Assembly: GCA_002435595.1 (NCBI GenBank) | Contig: DJBL01000063.1 | Location: 1 to 15,702 of the forward strand | Reading direction: 5' to 3' | Origin: Stenotrophomonas maltophilia | GTDB taxonomy: Bacteria; Pseudomonadota; Gammaproteobacteria; Xanthomonadales; Xanthomonadaceae | Length of the DNA stretch: 15,702 bases | Part shown: piece by piece, positions 1 through 6,527 of the stretch | How the letters are laid out: each line of letters begins with the position of its first letter | How positions within the stretch are numbered: position 1 is the stretch's first letter | Position numbers and translations under genes: made by a program | Notes under the pieces: generated by a model | Told to the model about the DNA's origin: nothing | Seen by the model: the letters and a program-made list of their open reading frames with translations, nothing else | The model's database searches: none

Positions 1-1
1 G

Positions 2-169
2 GCCGCCCGCCAGGCCGCACCGGTGGCCGCGCCGGTGGCTGAACAGGCACCGGCAGGGGGCGCGACCACTGCACCGCTGCAGCCGGCTCCGGCCCAGCCG
101 GCGCCGCAGCAGGGTTTCCAGTCGGTGGGCGAGGGTGAAGTCCGTACGGAATCGCTGGACGGCAACTGA
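2..169 (+). CDS. C-terminal end of an unidentified protein (partial, cut by window edge)
   Basis: An open frame enters from the left edge and stops at TGA 167-169, giving 55 visible residues. They are very rich in Pro, Ala and Gln up to about residue 37 (repeated PA/AP and PAQPAPQ-like stretches), followed by a more ordinary acidic tail ending SLDGN. This looks like a disordered C-terminal extension, as is common on envelope or membrane-anchored proteins, but no domain is visible and the protein cannot be named from this fragment. It lies on the same strand as tatA, 75 bp upstream. The gap contains a hairpin and a promoter-like box, so it is probably a separate transcription unit. The frame itself is supported by its uninterrupted length to the edge and by GC-rich third codon positions. 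Confidence 0.6.
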   Translation, partial: AARQAAPVAAPVAEQAPAGGATTAPLQPAPAQPAPQQGFQSVGEGEVRTESLDGN

Positions 170-181
170 CTTTCGTCACGC

Positions 182-204
182 GCGCCGGCCTACGGCCGGT
201 GCGC
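182..204 (+). terminator. Inverted repeat after the upstream gene, possible weak terminator
   Basis: GCGCCGGCC and GGCCGGTGC face each other around a TAC loop about 13 bases after the upstream stop codon, giving a GC-rich stem with one G-U pair. No T-tract follows, so intrinsic termination would be weak. It may instead act as an mRNA 3' stabilising hairpin. It ends where the tatA promoter-like box begins. Confidence 0.3.
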
Positions 205-210
205 TATGCT
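205..210 (+). promoter_or_regulatory. Putative -10 box of the tat operon promoter
   Basis: TATGCT lies 34 bases before the tatA ATG, which would give a 5' leader of roughly 28 bases. The position 17 bp upstream is GC-rich and has no recognisable -35 hexamer. The same or a very similar hexamer occurs upstream of glyQ (TATACT) and tamA (TATGCT), which supports reading it as a promoter element. There is no experimental evidence here. Confidence 0.4.
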
Positions 211-244
211 CAACCGTCTGATCACTACGTAACGCGAGCCGCTC

Positions 245-472
245 ATGGGCAGTTTCAGCATCTGGCATTGGTTGGTCGTGCTGGTCATCGTTCTGCTGGT
301 GTTCGGCACCAAGAAGTTGACCAGCGGCGCCAAGGACCTTGGCAGTGCCGTCAAGGAATTCAAGAAGGGCATGCGCGACGAGGACAAGCCGAACGCGCAG
401 CTCAGCGACAACTCGCGTCCGCAGGACTCGACGACGACGTCGCAGACCGAGCACGACCGCGACCCGCGTTGA
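245..472 (+). CDS. tatA: Sec-independent protein translocase subunit TatA
   Basis: TatA multimerises at a substrate-loaded TatBC complex and permits passage of folded twin-arginine precursors across the inner membrane. The 75-residue protein has the family layout: a short periplasmic N-terminus, a transmembrane helix at about residues 5-20 containing a polar residue at position 8 (His), the FGTKKL hinge at 20-25 with the near-invariant F20-G21 pair, and an amphipathic helix at about 26-44 (DLGSAVKEFKKGM). A short charged, disordered tail follows. It is somewhat shorter than E. coli TatA (about 89 residues), all of the difference being in the dispensable tail. ATG 245 is chosen because the family begins MG-x-x-x-IW. 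The ribosome-binding site is weak. It is first in the tatABC operon, with the tatB start 15 bp after its stop. Confidence 0.96.
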   Translation: MGSFSIWHWLVVLVIVLLVFGTKKLTSGAKDLGSAVKEFKKGMRDEDKPNAQLSDNSRPQDSTTTSQTEHDRDPR

Positions 473-474
473 TC

Positions 475-480
475 GGGAAG
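475..480 (+). promoter_or_regulatory. Ribosome-binding site that fixes the tatB GTG start
   Basis: GGGAAG lies seven bases before GTG 488, between the tatA stop and tatB. It supports a GTG start that yields the conserved TatB N-terminus MFDIGFSELL. No in-frame ATG near this point would give that sequence. Confidence 0.65.
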
Positions 481-487
481 CTGCGGC

Positions 488-1051
488 GTGTTCGATATCG
501 GTTTCAGTGAACTGCTGGTCATCGCGGTGGTGGCCCTGGTCGTGCTCGGTCCCGAGCGGCTGCCCAAGGCGGCCCGCTTCGCCGGTCTGTGGGTGCGCCG
601 TGCACGCAACCAGTGGGACTCGGTGAAGCAGGAGCTGGAACGCGAACTGCACGCCGACGAGATCAAGCGCCAGTTCCGCGATGTGCAGTCGTCGGTGCAG
701 GACACCGAGGCGCAGTTGCGCGCCAGCGGTGAAGCGGTGCGCCGCGAGGCCGAGCAGATGCGCCAGGACATGGCCCGTCACGGCGATGACGGTGCGGACA
801 GCACCGGCGATGCGCCGGTGATGACCGGTCCCGCGCCCGGTTCGCCGGCCAGCGTGGCCCAGCACGTGGTGGCCCCGGAGGCGTCCGGGCCCGCCGAACC
901 CCCGCGCGATGCGATGGCGCCCCCCGGCATCGACGGCACCGCGCCGCGCGCCGCCACGCCTACGCCGCCCATGCCCGACCCCGCAGGCCCGCCGGATCCC
1001 GACCCGAGGACGGACACGCTCCCGTCGCGCGAGGAGCAGGCACCGCGATGA
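488..1051 (+). CDS. tatB: Sec-independent protein translocase subunit TatB
   Basis: TatB pairs with TatC to form the twin-arginine signal-peptide receptor in the inner membrane. The 187-residue product begins with the diagnostic MFDIGFSELL, including the conserved Glu at position 8. It continues through a single transmembrane helix (about 4-20), the GPERLP hinge (21-26), and a long charged amphipathic helix and coiled-coil-like region (about 28-90). From about residue 97 the protein becomes a Pro/Ala/Gly/Asp-rich low-complexity tail. E. coli TatB is 171 residues and also has a variable tail. Translation starts at GTG, supported by the ribosome-binding site and the family N-terminus. The stop overlaps the tatC start (ATGA), indicating translational coupling. 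Confidence 0.95.
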   Translation: MFDIGFSELLVIAVVALVVLGPERLPKAARFAGLWVRRARNQWDSVKQELERELHADEIKRQFRDVQSSVQDTEAQLRASGEAVRREAEQMRQDMARHGDDGADSTGDAPVMTGPAPGSPASVAQHVVAPEASGPAEPPRDAMAPPGIDGTAPRAATPTPPMPDPAGPPDPDPRTDTLPSREEQAPR

Positions 1052-1797
1052 GCGAACACGACTATCCCGAAAGCTCGCTGGTGGAACACCTGATCGAGCT
1101 GCGTGCGCGCCTGGTGCGGGCGATCGTGGGCCTGCTGGCGGTGCTGCTGGTGCTGCTGCCGTTCTCGCGCAAGATCTACACCTGGCTGGCCGAGCCGCTG
1201 ATCTCGCAGCTGCCCAACGGGCAGACCATGATCGCCACCAACCCGGCCGGCGCGTTCTTCGCGCCGTTGAAGCTGACCTTCTTCGTGGCGCTGTTCGTGG
1301 CCGTGCCGTGGCTGTTGTACCAGCTGTGGTCGTTCGTGGCGCCGGGGCTGTACGCACGCGAGAAGCGCCTGGCGGTGCCGCTGCTGGTGTCCTCGGTGCT
1401 GCTGTTCTACCTGGGCTGCGCGTTCGCCTACTTCCTGGTGCTGCCGGCGGTGTTCCACTTCCTGACCACCTTCCGGCCGGAGGTGATTGCGATCACGCCC
1501 GACGCCAACGCCTACCTGGACTTCGTGCTGGCGATCTTCTTCGCCTTCGGCACCAGCTTCGAGCTGCCGGTGGCGATGGTGATCCTGGTGCTGCTGGGCT
1601 GGGTGACGCCGCAACAGTTCAAGGAAAGCCGCGGTTACGCAGTGGTGGGCATCTTCGTGGTGGCCGCGGTGCTGACCCCGCCGGACGTGGTCTCGCAGCT
1701 GCTGTTGGCCATTCCGATGTGCATCCTGTACGAGCTGGGCATCCATGCGGCCAAGTGGCTGGTGCCGCGCCCCGGTGGCAAGGAGCAGCCGCAGTAA
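1048..1797 (+). CDS. tatC: Sec-independent protein translocase subunit TatC
   Basis: TatC is the core of the Tat receptor and reads the twin-arginine motif of precursors at the cytoplasmic face. The 249 residues show the six-helix family pattern and its key positions. The N-terminal HLIELR (14-19) has E17, equivalent to E. coli E15. The first cytoplasmic loop reads SFVAPGLYAREKR with F96 and E105, equivalent to E. coli F94 and E103. SFELPVA carries E172 (E. coli E170), and LTPPDV at 209-214 carries D213 (E. coli D211). The periplasmic segment SQLPNGQTMIATNPAGAFF closely follows the E. coli sequence. The protein is full length. It overlaps tatB by four bases and is the last gene of the operon, followed by a strong terminator. 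Confidence 0.97.
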   Translation: MSEHDYPESSLVEHLIELRARLVRAIVGLLAVLLVLLPFSRKIYTWLAEPLISQLPNGQTMIATNPAGAFFAPLKLTFFVALFVAVPWLLYQLWSFVAPGLYAREKRLAVPLLVSSVLLFYLGCAFAYFLVLPAVFHFLTTFRPEVIAITPDANAYLDFVLAIFFAFGTSFELPVAMVILVLLGWVTPQQFKESRGYAVVGIFVVAAVLTPPDVVSQLLLAIPMCILYELGIHAAKWLVPRPGGKEQPQ

Positions 1798-1890
1798 TCC
1801 TCGGCTGGCCTCCGCGCCGGGTCATGCTGCTTGAAACGGCCTTCGCCAGGGTGGCCGGGGCGCGGTCTCGGCGGTGACGCTGCCCAAACA

Positions 1891-1916
1891 GAAACCCCGG
1901 CCGTGGCCGGGGTTTT
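1891..1916. terminator. Bidirectional intrinsic terminator between tatC and the convergent gene
   Basis: AAACCCCGGCC and GGCCGGGGTTT form a long GC-rich stem around a tiny loop (centre 1903-1904). A four-T run ends the + strand arm and a T-rich stretch follows on the minus strand (reverse complement of 1883-1894). It lies 94 bp after the tatC stop and 13 bp beyond the stop of the opposing gene, so it can serve both transcripts. Positions 1798-1890 hold no other recognisable feature. Confidence 0.85.
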
Positions 1917-1928
1917 CTGCATTCTGGA

Positions 1929-2834
1929 TCAGGCCGCGAACACGTTGCCCGGGCCACCGGGGACGCCCGGCGGCGGGGTGCGGCCGCGGTGGGCGAACAT
2001 CTGCTTCCAGGCTGCGTACACCGCGCCCACGTACAGCGGCATGATCACCGTGGCCACCGCCAGCTGCATCACGAACGCCGCCGCACCGATGCCGCCGACC
2101 AGCAGCGCCACCTGCATCAGCACGAACACCAGGAAGTAGATGCACAGCGTGGCGATCAGGCCGAGCACCATGAACACCGCCATCGCGCCGAAGTTTTCCA
2201 GGCAGCCCTGCAGGCTCATGCGCAGCGCATGCATGCCGCTCTGGCGGTCGAACACCACCAGCGCCGGCTGGGTGAACATGGCCATGCTCAGCGCCACGAA
2301 CGCGGCGAAGGCGATCACGATCCACAGCAGGATGCGCTTGACCGGCACATCGGCCATCACGGCCATGATCTGATCGTTGCTGGGCTGGGCGGTGGATTGC
2401 TGCAGCTCCTGCATCTTCTGCAGCATCTCGCTGGAGGCGGCCAGGCCCTGGGTGCCGACCAGGGCCAACAGCAGGGTGCCCAGCGCGATCACCGCGATCA
2501 GCTGGATGGCCAGCGGCACCAGCAGGTGGGTGACGCGACGATCGCGGATCGGCTGCAGCAGGTGGTTGGGCACGGCGCGATTGCCGCGGTCGATCTCGCC
2601 CACCGCCCACAGCATGCCGCCGAAGACCAGCGGCCCGACCGCCAGCGACAGCAGCTGCACCAGCACGCCGAGCCAGCCGGGCAGCATCTGCGCCAGCACC
2701 AGGATCAGCGAGCTGACCAGCATGCCGATCACGCCAAGCACCGCCAACTGCATGGGGGCTCGGCCATACACGGAAAACGCGTCCAGCAGCCATTGGGCGC
2801 CCGCAGAGGCGGGCAGCTTGCGAATCTCGCTCAT
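1929..2834 (-). CDS. BPSS1780-family multi-pass inner-membrane protein, function unknown
   Basis: The 301-residue protein begins with the N-terminal signature I recognise from BPSS1780-type membrane proteins (RKLPASAGAQWLLDAF, residues 5-20). Six hydrophobic segments follow at about 28-50, 54-78, 103-127, 168-195, 215-248 and 250-276. Between the third and fourth lies a Gln/Met/Ser-rich hydrophilic loop (about 130-165), and the protein ends in a Pro/Gly-rich tail. No catalytic motif is apparent. Family members are widespread in beta- and gammaproteobacteria without an assigned function, so only an inner-membrane location is inferred. ATG 2834 has a modest GGAA eight bases upstream. It lies 128 bp downstream of the amidotransferase on the same strand, with its own promoter-like box and leader hairpin, and ends at the terminator shared with tatC. 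Confidence 0.85.
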   Translation of the reverse strand: MSEIRKLPASAGAQWLLDAFSVYGRAPMQLAVLGVIGMLVSSLILVLAQMLPGWLGVLVQLLSLAVGPLVFGGMLWAVGEIDRGNRAVPNHLLQPIRDRRVTHLLVPLAIQLIAVIALGTLLLALVGTQGLAASSEMLQKMQELQQSTAQPSNDQIMAVMADVPVKRILLWIVIAFAAFVALSMAMFTQPALVVFDRQSGMHALRMSLQGCLENFGAMAVFMVLGLIATLCIYFLVFVLMQVALLVGGIGAAAFVMQLAVATVIMPLYVGAVYAAWKQMFAHRGRTPPPGVPGGPGNVFAA

Positions 2835-2854
2835 ACCATTCCGGAACAGGGGAA

Positions 2855-2870
2855 GGGGCCTGTTGGCCCC
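2855..2870 (-). other. Leader hairpin upstream of the BPSS1780-family gene
   Basis: GGGGCC-TGTT-GGCCCC is a perfect six-pair hairpin with a four-base loop, 21-36 bases before the start codon of the minus-strand gene and just after the promoter-like box at 2882-2887. No T-tract follows on either strand, so it is not a convincing terminator. It could stabilise the mRNA 5' end. Confidence 0.35.
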
Positions 2871-2881
2871 GAATCCTTTGG

Positions 2882-2887
2882 ATTATC
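2882..2887 (-). promoter_or_regulatory. Putative -10 box for the BPSS1780-family gene
   Basis: On the minus strand this reads GATAAT, five of six matches to the consensus -10, and it sits in the only AT-rich patch of the 128-bp gap. It overlaps an inverted repeat AATCC-TTT-GGATT (2872-2884). No clear -35 is seen at 17 bp spacing (AGGTGC). The implied leader is about 40 bases. Confidence 0.35.
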
Positions 2888-2944
2888 CCTGTTTTCCGTG
2901 CGCGGCACCTGAAGGCCGGGTGGGTTGGCCGGGACATGCCACCG

Positions 2945-2959
2945 GCGTGCCCGGCACGC
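2945..2959 (-). terminator. Small hairpin after the amidotransferase gene, weak terminator candidate
   Basis: GCGTG and CACGC pair around CCCGG (with further C-G closing possible) starting four bases after the amidotransferase stop codon. There is no U-tract beyond it. It may partly separate the ATPase-amidotransferase transcript from the BPSS1780-family gene, or only protect the mRNA end. Confidence 0.25.
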
Positions 2960-2962
2960 GGC

Positions 2963-3682
2963 TCAGGCGTTGCGCGCCTGGCGCACGAAGCGGCGCAGCA
3001 ACTGGCGCGCCAGCGGCGCCGCGCTCACCCCGCGGGCCACGCTGCGCGCGCAGCCGCCATGGCTGCGGATGCATTCGGCACGGGCGCGCACGTAACCGCG
3101 CATGTGGTGGGTGGCGAACTCGGGATGGAACTGCACCCCCCACGCCTGGCGGCCGAAGCGGAACGCATGGCAGTTGTCCTGCGCCGAGCGCGCCAGGATG
3201 GCCGCCCCCTCCGGTGCGCGCAGCACGGTCTGCAGGTGGGTGGCGTGGGCCGGGAAGCGCTCGGGCAGGCCGGCGAACAGCGGGTCGCTGCTGGCCGAGG
3301 GATCCAGTGCCAGTTCGATGGTGCCCGACTCGCGACCGGCCGGGTTGTAGGCCACCTCGCCGCCGAGGGCGTGGGCGAGCAGCTGGTGGCCGTAGCAGAT
3401 GCCGAACACCGGGCGCTCGTCATGGACCACCCCGCGCAGCCATTGCGCGCTGCGCTCGCTCCAGTCGGCGCGGTCGGTGACATAGGCAGCCGAGCCGGTG
3501 ACGATCACCCCGGCGAACTGCCGGTGGTCGGGCAGGGCGCCGCCGTGTTCGACATCGACCACCACGGTCTCGTCGGCCTCCAGCCCGGCGGCCACCCGGA
3601 TCCAATGCGGAAACCGCCCGTAGCGGCGCAGCGAGGCGACGGGTTGGCCGGTTTCAAGAATCAGGAACGGGGCGGAATTCAT
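2963..3682 (-). CDS. Class I glutamine amidotransferase (GMP-synthase-like GATase domain)
   Basis: A stand-alone triad-type glutamine amidotransferase of 239 residues. The nucleophile-elbow motif is FGICYGHQ with Cys96, the oxyanion-region motif is VTGSAAYVTD (61-70), and the His/Glu pair is in QFHPEF (His186, Glu188). The catalytic triad of the glutaminase fold is therefore intact. Family members are cytosolic and release ammonia from glutamine, or act as gamma-glutamyl hydrolases. No synthase domain is fused, so the acceptor substrate is unknown. The last 45 residues are Arg/Ala-rich. ATG 3682 lies inside the preceding ATPase gene (29-bp overlap in another frame), and the gene lacks a good ribosome-binding site, so translational coupling is likely. 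I do not recognise a specific gene name; some relatives are annotated as GuaA-like or YfeJ-like. Confidence 0.9.
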   Translation of the reverse strand: MNSAPFLILETGQPVASLRRYGRFPHWIRVAAGLEADETVVVDVEHGGALPDHRQFAGVIVTGSAAYVTDRADWSERSAQWLRGVVHDERPVFGICYGHQLLAHALGGEVAYNPAGRESGTIELALDPSASSDPLFAGLPERFPAHATHLQTVLRAPEGAAILARSAQDNCHAFRFGRQAWGVQFHPEFATHHMRGYVRARAECIRSHGGCARSVARGVSAAPLARQLLRRFVRQARNA

Positions 3683-5498
3683 CCGGGGGCGGCAGCACTG
3701 ACAGGACTTCCTCGATTGTAGTCAGCCCTGCGGCCACCTTTTCAAGTCCCGCGCGGCGCAGGGTTCGCAATCCTTCAGCACGCGCGGCCCGGCTGAAAGC
3801 GGCCAGATCCATGTCCGCGCGGATCAGCCCGCGCAGGCGCGAGCCCAATGGCAGCAACTCATACAGGCCCACCCGGCCCATGTAACCGGTGCGTCGACAG
3901 TCGATGCAGCCGACCGGTGCATATGGCGTGGACGCCTGAGGTAATGCTTCATCGGCATCAGCCAGCACCGCCCATTGGGCCGCGCTGAGCGGTCGCGGGA
4001 CCTTGCAGTGGGGGCACAGGGTGCGCACCAGGCGCTGGGCCAGGATGCCGTTGAGGGTGGACGCCAGCAGGTAGTGCGGCACGCCCAGGTCGAGCAGGCG
4101 GGTGATCGCCGAGGGGGCGTCGTTGGTGTGCAGGGTGGACAGCACCAGGTGGCCGGTCAGCGAGGCCTGCACCGCCATCTGCGCCGTTTCCAGGTCGCGG
4201 ATCTCGCCGATCATGATGATGTCCGGGTCCTGCCGCAGCAGGGTGCGCACGCCACTGGCGAAATCCAGGTCGATGTTGGTCTGCACCTGCATCTGGTTGA
4301 ATTCCGGGGCGATCATCTCGATCGGGTCTTCCACCGTGCACACGTTGACGTCCGGGGTGGCCAGCCGCTTCAGCGTGGAATACAGGGTGGTGGTCTTGCC
4401 CGAGCCGGTGGGGCCGGTGACCAGCACGATGCCATGCGGGCGCTCCACCAGCGCCGACCAGCCGGCTGCTTCCTGCGGGCTGAAGCCGAGCTGGTCGATG
4501 CTCTTGAACGCGGCATCCGGGTCGAAGATACGCATCACGCACTTCTCGCCGAACGCGGTGGGCATGGTGGACAGGCGCATTTCCACCTCGCGCCCGCCCG
4601 GCGAGCGGGTCTTGATGCGGCCGTCCTGCGGCCGCCGGCGCTCGCCCAGGTCCATGCGCCCGAGCACCTTGATGCGGCTGACCACGGCGGTCATCACCGC
4701 TGGCGGCACCTCGAACACCTTGTGCAGCACCCCGTCGATGCGGAAGCGCATGCGGCCCATGTCGCGGCGTGGCTCCAGGTGGATGTCCGAGGCGCGCTGC
4801 TCGAAGGCGTACTGCAGCAGCCAGTCCACGATGTGCACGATGTGCTGGTCGTCGGCGTTGACGTCGCCGGCGCGGCCCAGTTCGACCAGCTGCTCGAAGC
4901 TGGGCAGGGTGCCGTTGGTTTCCCCGCGCACGTCGCCGCGGGCGCCGCGCACCGAGCGGGTGACCCCGAAGAACTCCATGGTGTAGCGGTGCAGGTCCAG
5001 TGGATTGACCACGGCCAGCTCGATCCGGCGCCGGGTCAGGTGCTGCAGGTCGCGCAGCCATTCCTGGACCAGCGGTTCGCTGGTGGCCACCAGCAGCCGC
5101 TCGCTGTCCACCGCCAGCGGCAGGAAGCGATGGCGGCGCGCATAGGCGTGGGAGACCAGCGCGGTGACCGAGGCGACGTCGACCCGGGTCGGATCGATCC
5201 GCAGGTAGCGGGTGCCGGTGCGCGCGGCCAGCCATTCGGTAAGCCGCTCCAGGCCCAGCTCGCCGCCGCCGCTGGCGGCCAGCTTCAGGTTGGCCAGCAG
5301 CACCAGCGGGTGCACTTCACTGGCGTTGCGGGCGCCCTGGGCGGAAAAACGGATGCGCTCCAGGTCGGCCTCGGCGACCAGCCCGTCGGCCACCAGCGCG
5401 GCGACCACCTGCTCGAAGTCGAGCCGGCCCGGGGGCAGCGGCAAGGCCGGGCCGGGCCCGACAGCGGGGCCGGGAACTACCGGTGGGCGCTGGTCCAT
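3654..5498 (-). CDS. Orphan GspE/PilB/PulE-family secretion or pilus motor ATPase
   Basis: A 614-residue hexameric-motor ATPase of the type II secretion / type IV pilus class. After a Pro-rich start (1-24) comes an N-terminal GspE-type regulatory region (about 25-175), with an opening resembling the helical motif of MshEN/T2SSE_N domains. The catalytic part has the Asp box around SDIHLEP and RFRIDG (238-256), Walker A GPTGSGKTT (362-370), VEDPIE (389-394), Walker B DPDIIMIGEIRD (424-435), the His box TGHLVLSTLHTNDA (448-461), and the zinc-binding cysteines C495, C498, C531 and C534. It is therefore assembly-type (GspE/PilB) rather than retraction-type (PilT). The open frame continues upstream, but ATG 5498 is preferred because GAGGAC lies eight bases before it and the preceding residues do not fit the family. 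No pseudopilin, platform or secretin gene is in the window. It overlaps the amidotransferase. Confidence 0.9.
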   Translation of the reverse strand: MDQRPPVVPGPAVGPGPALPLPPGRLDFEQVVAALVADGLVAEADLERIRFSAQGARNASEVHPLVLLANLKLAASGGGELGLERLTEWLAARTGTRYLRIDPTRVDVASVTALVSHAYARRHRFLPLAVDSERLLVATSEPLVQEWLRDLQHLTRRRIELAVVNPLDLHRYTMEFFGVTRSVRGARGDVRGETNGTLPSFEQLVELGRAGDVNADDQHIVHIVDWLLQYAFEQRASDIHLEPRRDMGRMRFRIDGVLHKVFEVPPAVMTAVVSRIKVLGRMDLGERRRPQDGRIKTRSPGGREVEMRLSTMPTAFGEKCVMRIFDPDAAFKSIDQLGFSPQEAAGWSALVERPHGIVLVTGPTGSGKTTTLYSTLKRLATPDVNVCTVEDPIEMIAPEFNQMQVQTNIDLDFASGVRTLLRQDPDIIMIGEIRDLETAQMAVQASLTGHLVLSTLHTNDAPSAITRLLDLGVPHYLLASTLNGILAQRLVRTLCPHCKVPRPLSAAQWAVLADADEALPQASTPYAPVGCIDCRRTGYMGRVGLYELLPLGSRLRGLIRADMDLAAFSRAARAEGLRTLRRAGLEKVAAGLTTIEEVLSVLPPPDEFRPVPDS

Positions 5499-5506
5499 CC
5501 GCCAAA

Positions 5507-5512
5507 GTCCTC
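5507..5512 (-). promoter_or_regulatory. Ribosome-binding site that decides the ATPase start
   Basis: The minus strand reads GAGGAC here, eight bases before ATG 5498. It supports that start over any of the in-frame codons further upstream, where the frame stays open for almost 900 bases into glyQ. A GCGCG/CGCGC inverted repeat (5516-5530) lies directly upstream and could influence access to this site. Confidence 0.6.
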
Positions 5513-5576
5513 GTAGCGCGCCAGGCGCGCAGTAATGGGGTGGGGCCGTCCGGAAGGCGGCAACGCGGTCGCTGGC

Positions 5577-5582
5577 TATACT
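5577..5582 (+). promoter_or_regulatory. Putative -10 box of the glyQS promoter
   Basis: TATACT lies 33 bases before the glyQ ATG (implied leader about 27 bases) in the 117-bp divergent region between the ATPase and glyQ. The region 17 bp upstream (AAGGCG) is not a recognisable -35. No riboswitch, T-box or attenuator-like leader peptide is visible in the short leader. Confidence 0.5.
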
Positions 5583-5615
5583 AGCGCACCCCTCCTGCAG
5601 GCAAGAATCCGCCGC

Positions 5616-6523
<908 letters not shown>

Positions 6524-6527
<4 letters not shown>

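Noticed and set aside
778..1746. 322-codon minus-strand frame opposite tatB-tatC
   Set aside because: It is a His/Gln/Arg-rich shadow of two certain genes, with no recognisable domain.
5535..5615. Earlier glyQ start at 5535
   Set aside because: It would add 27 residues absent from the family and would place the -10 box inside coding sequence. ATG 5616 gives the standard 303 residues.
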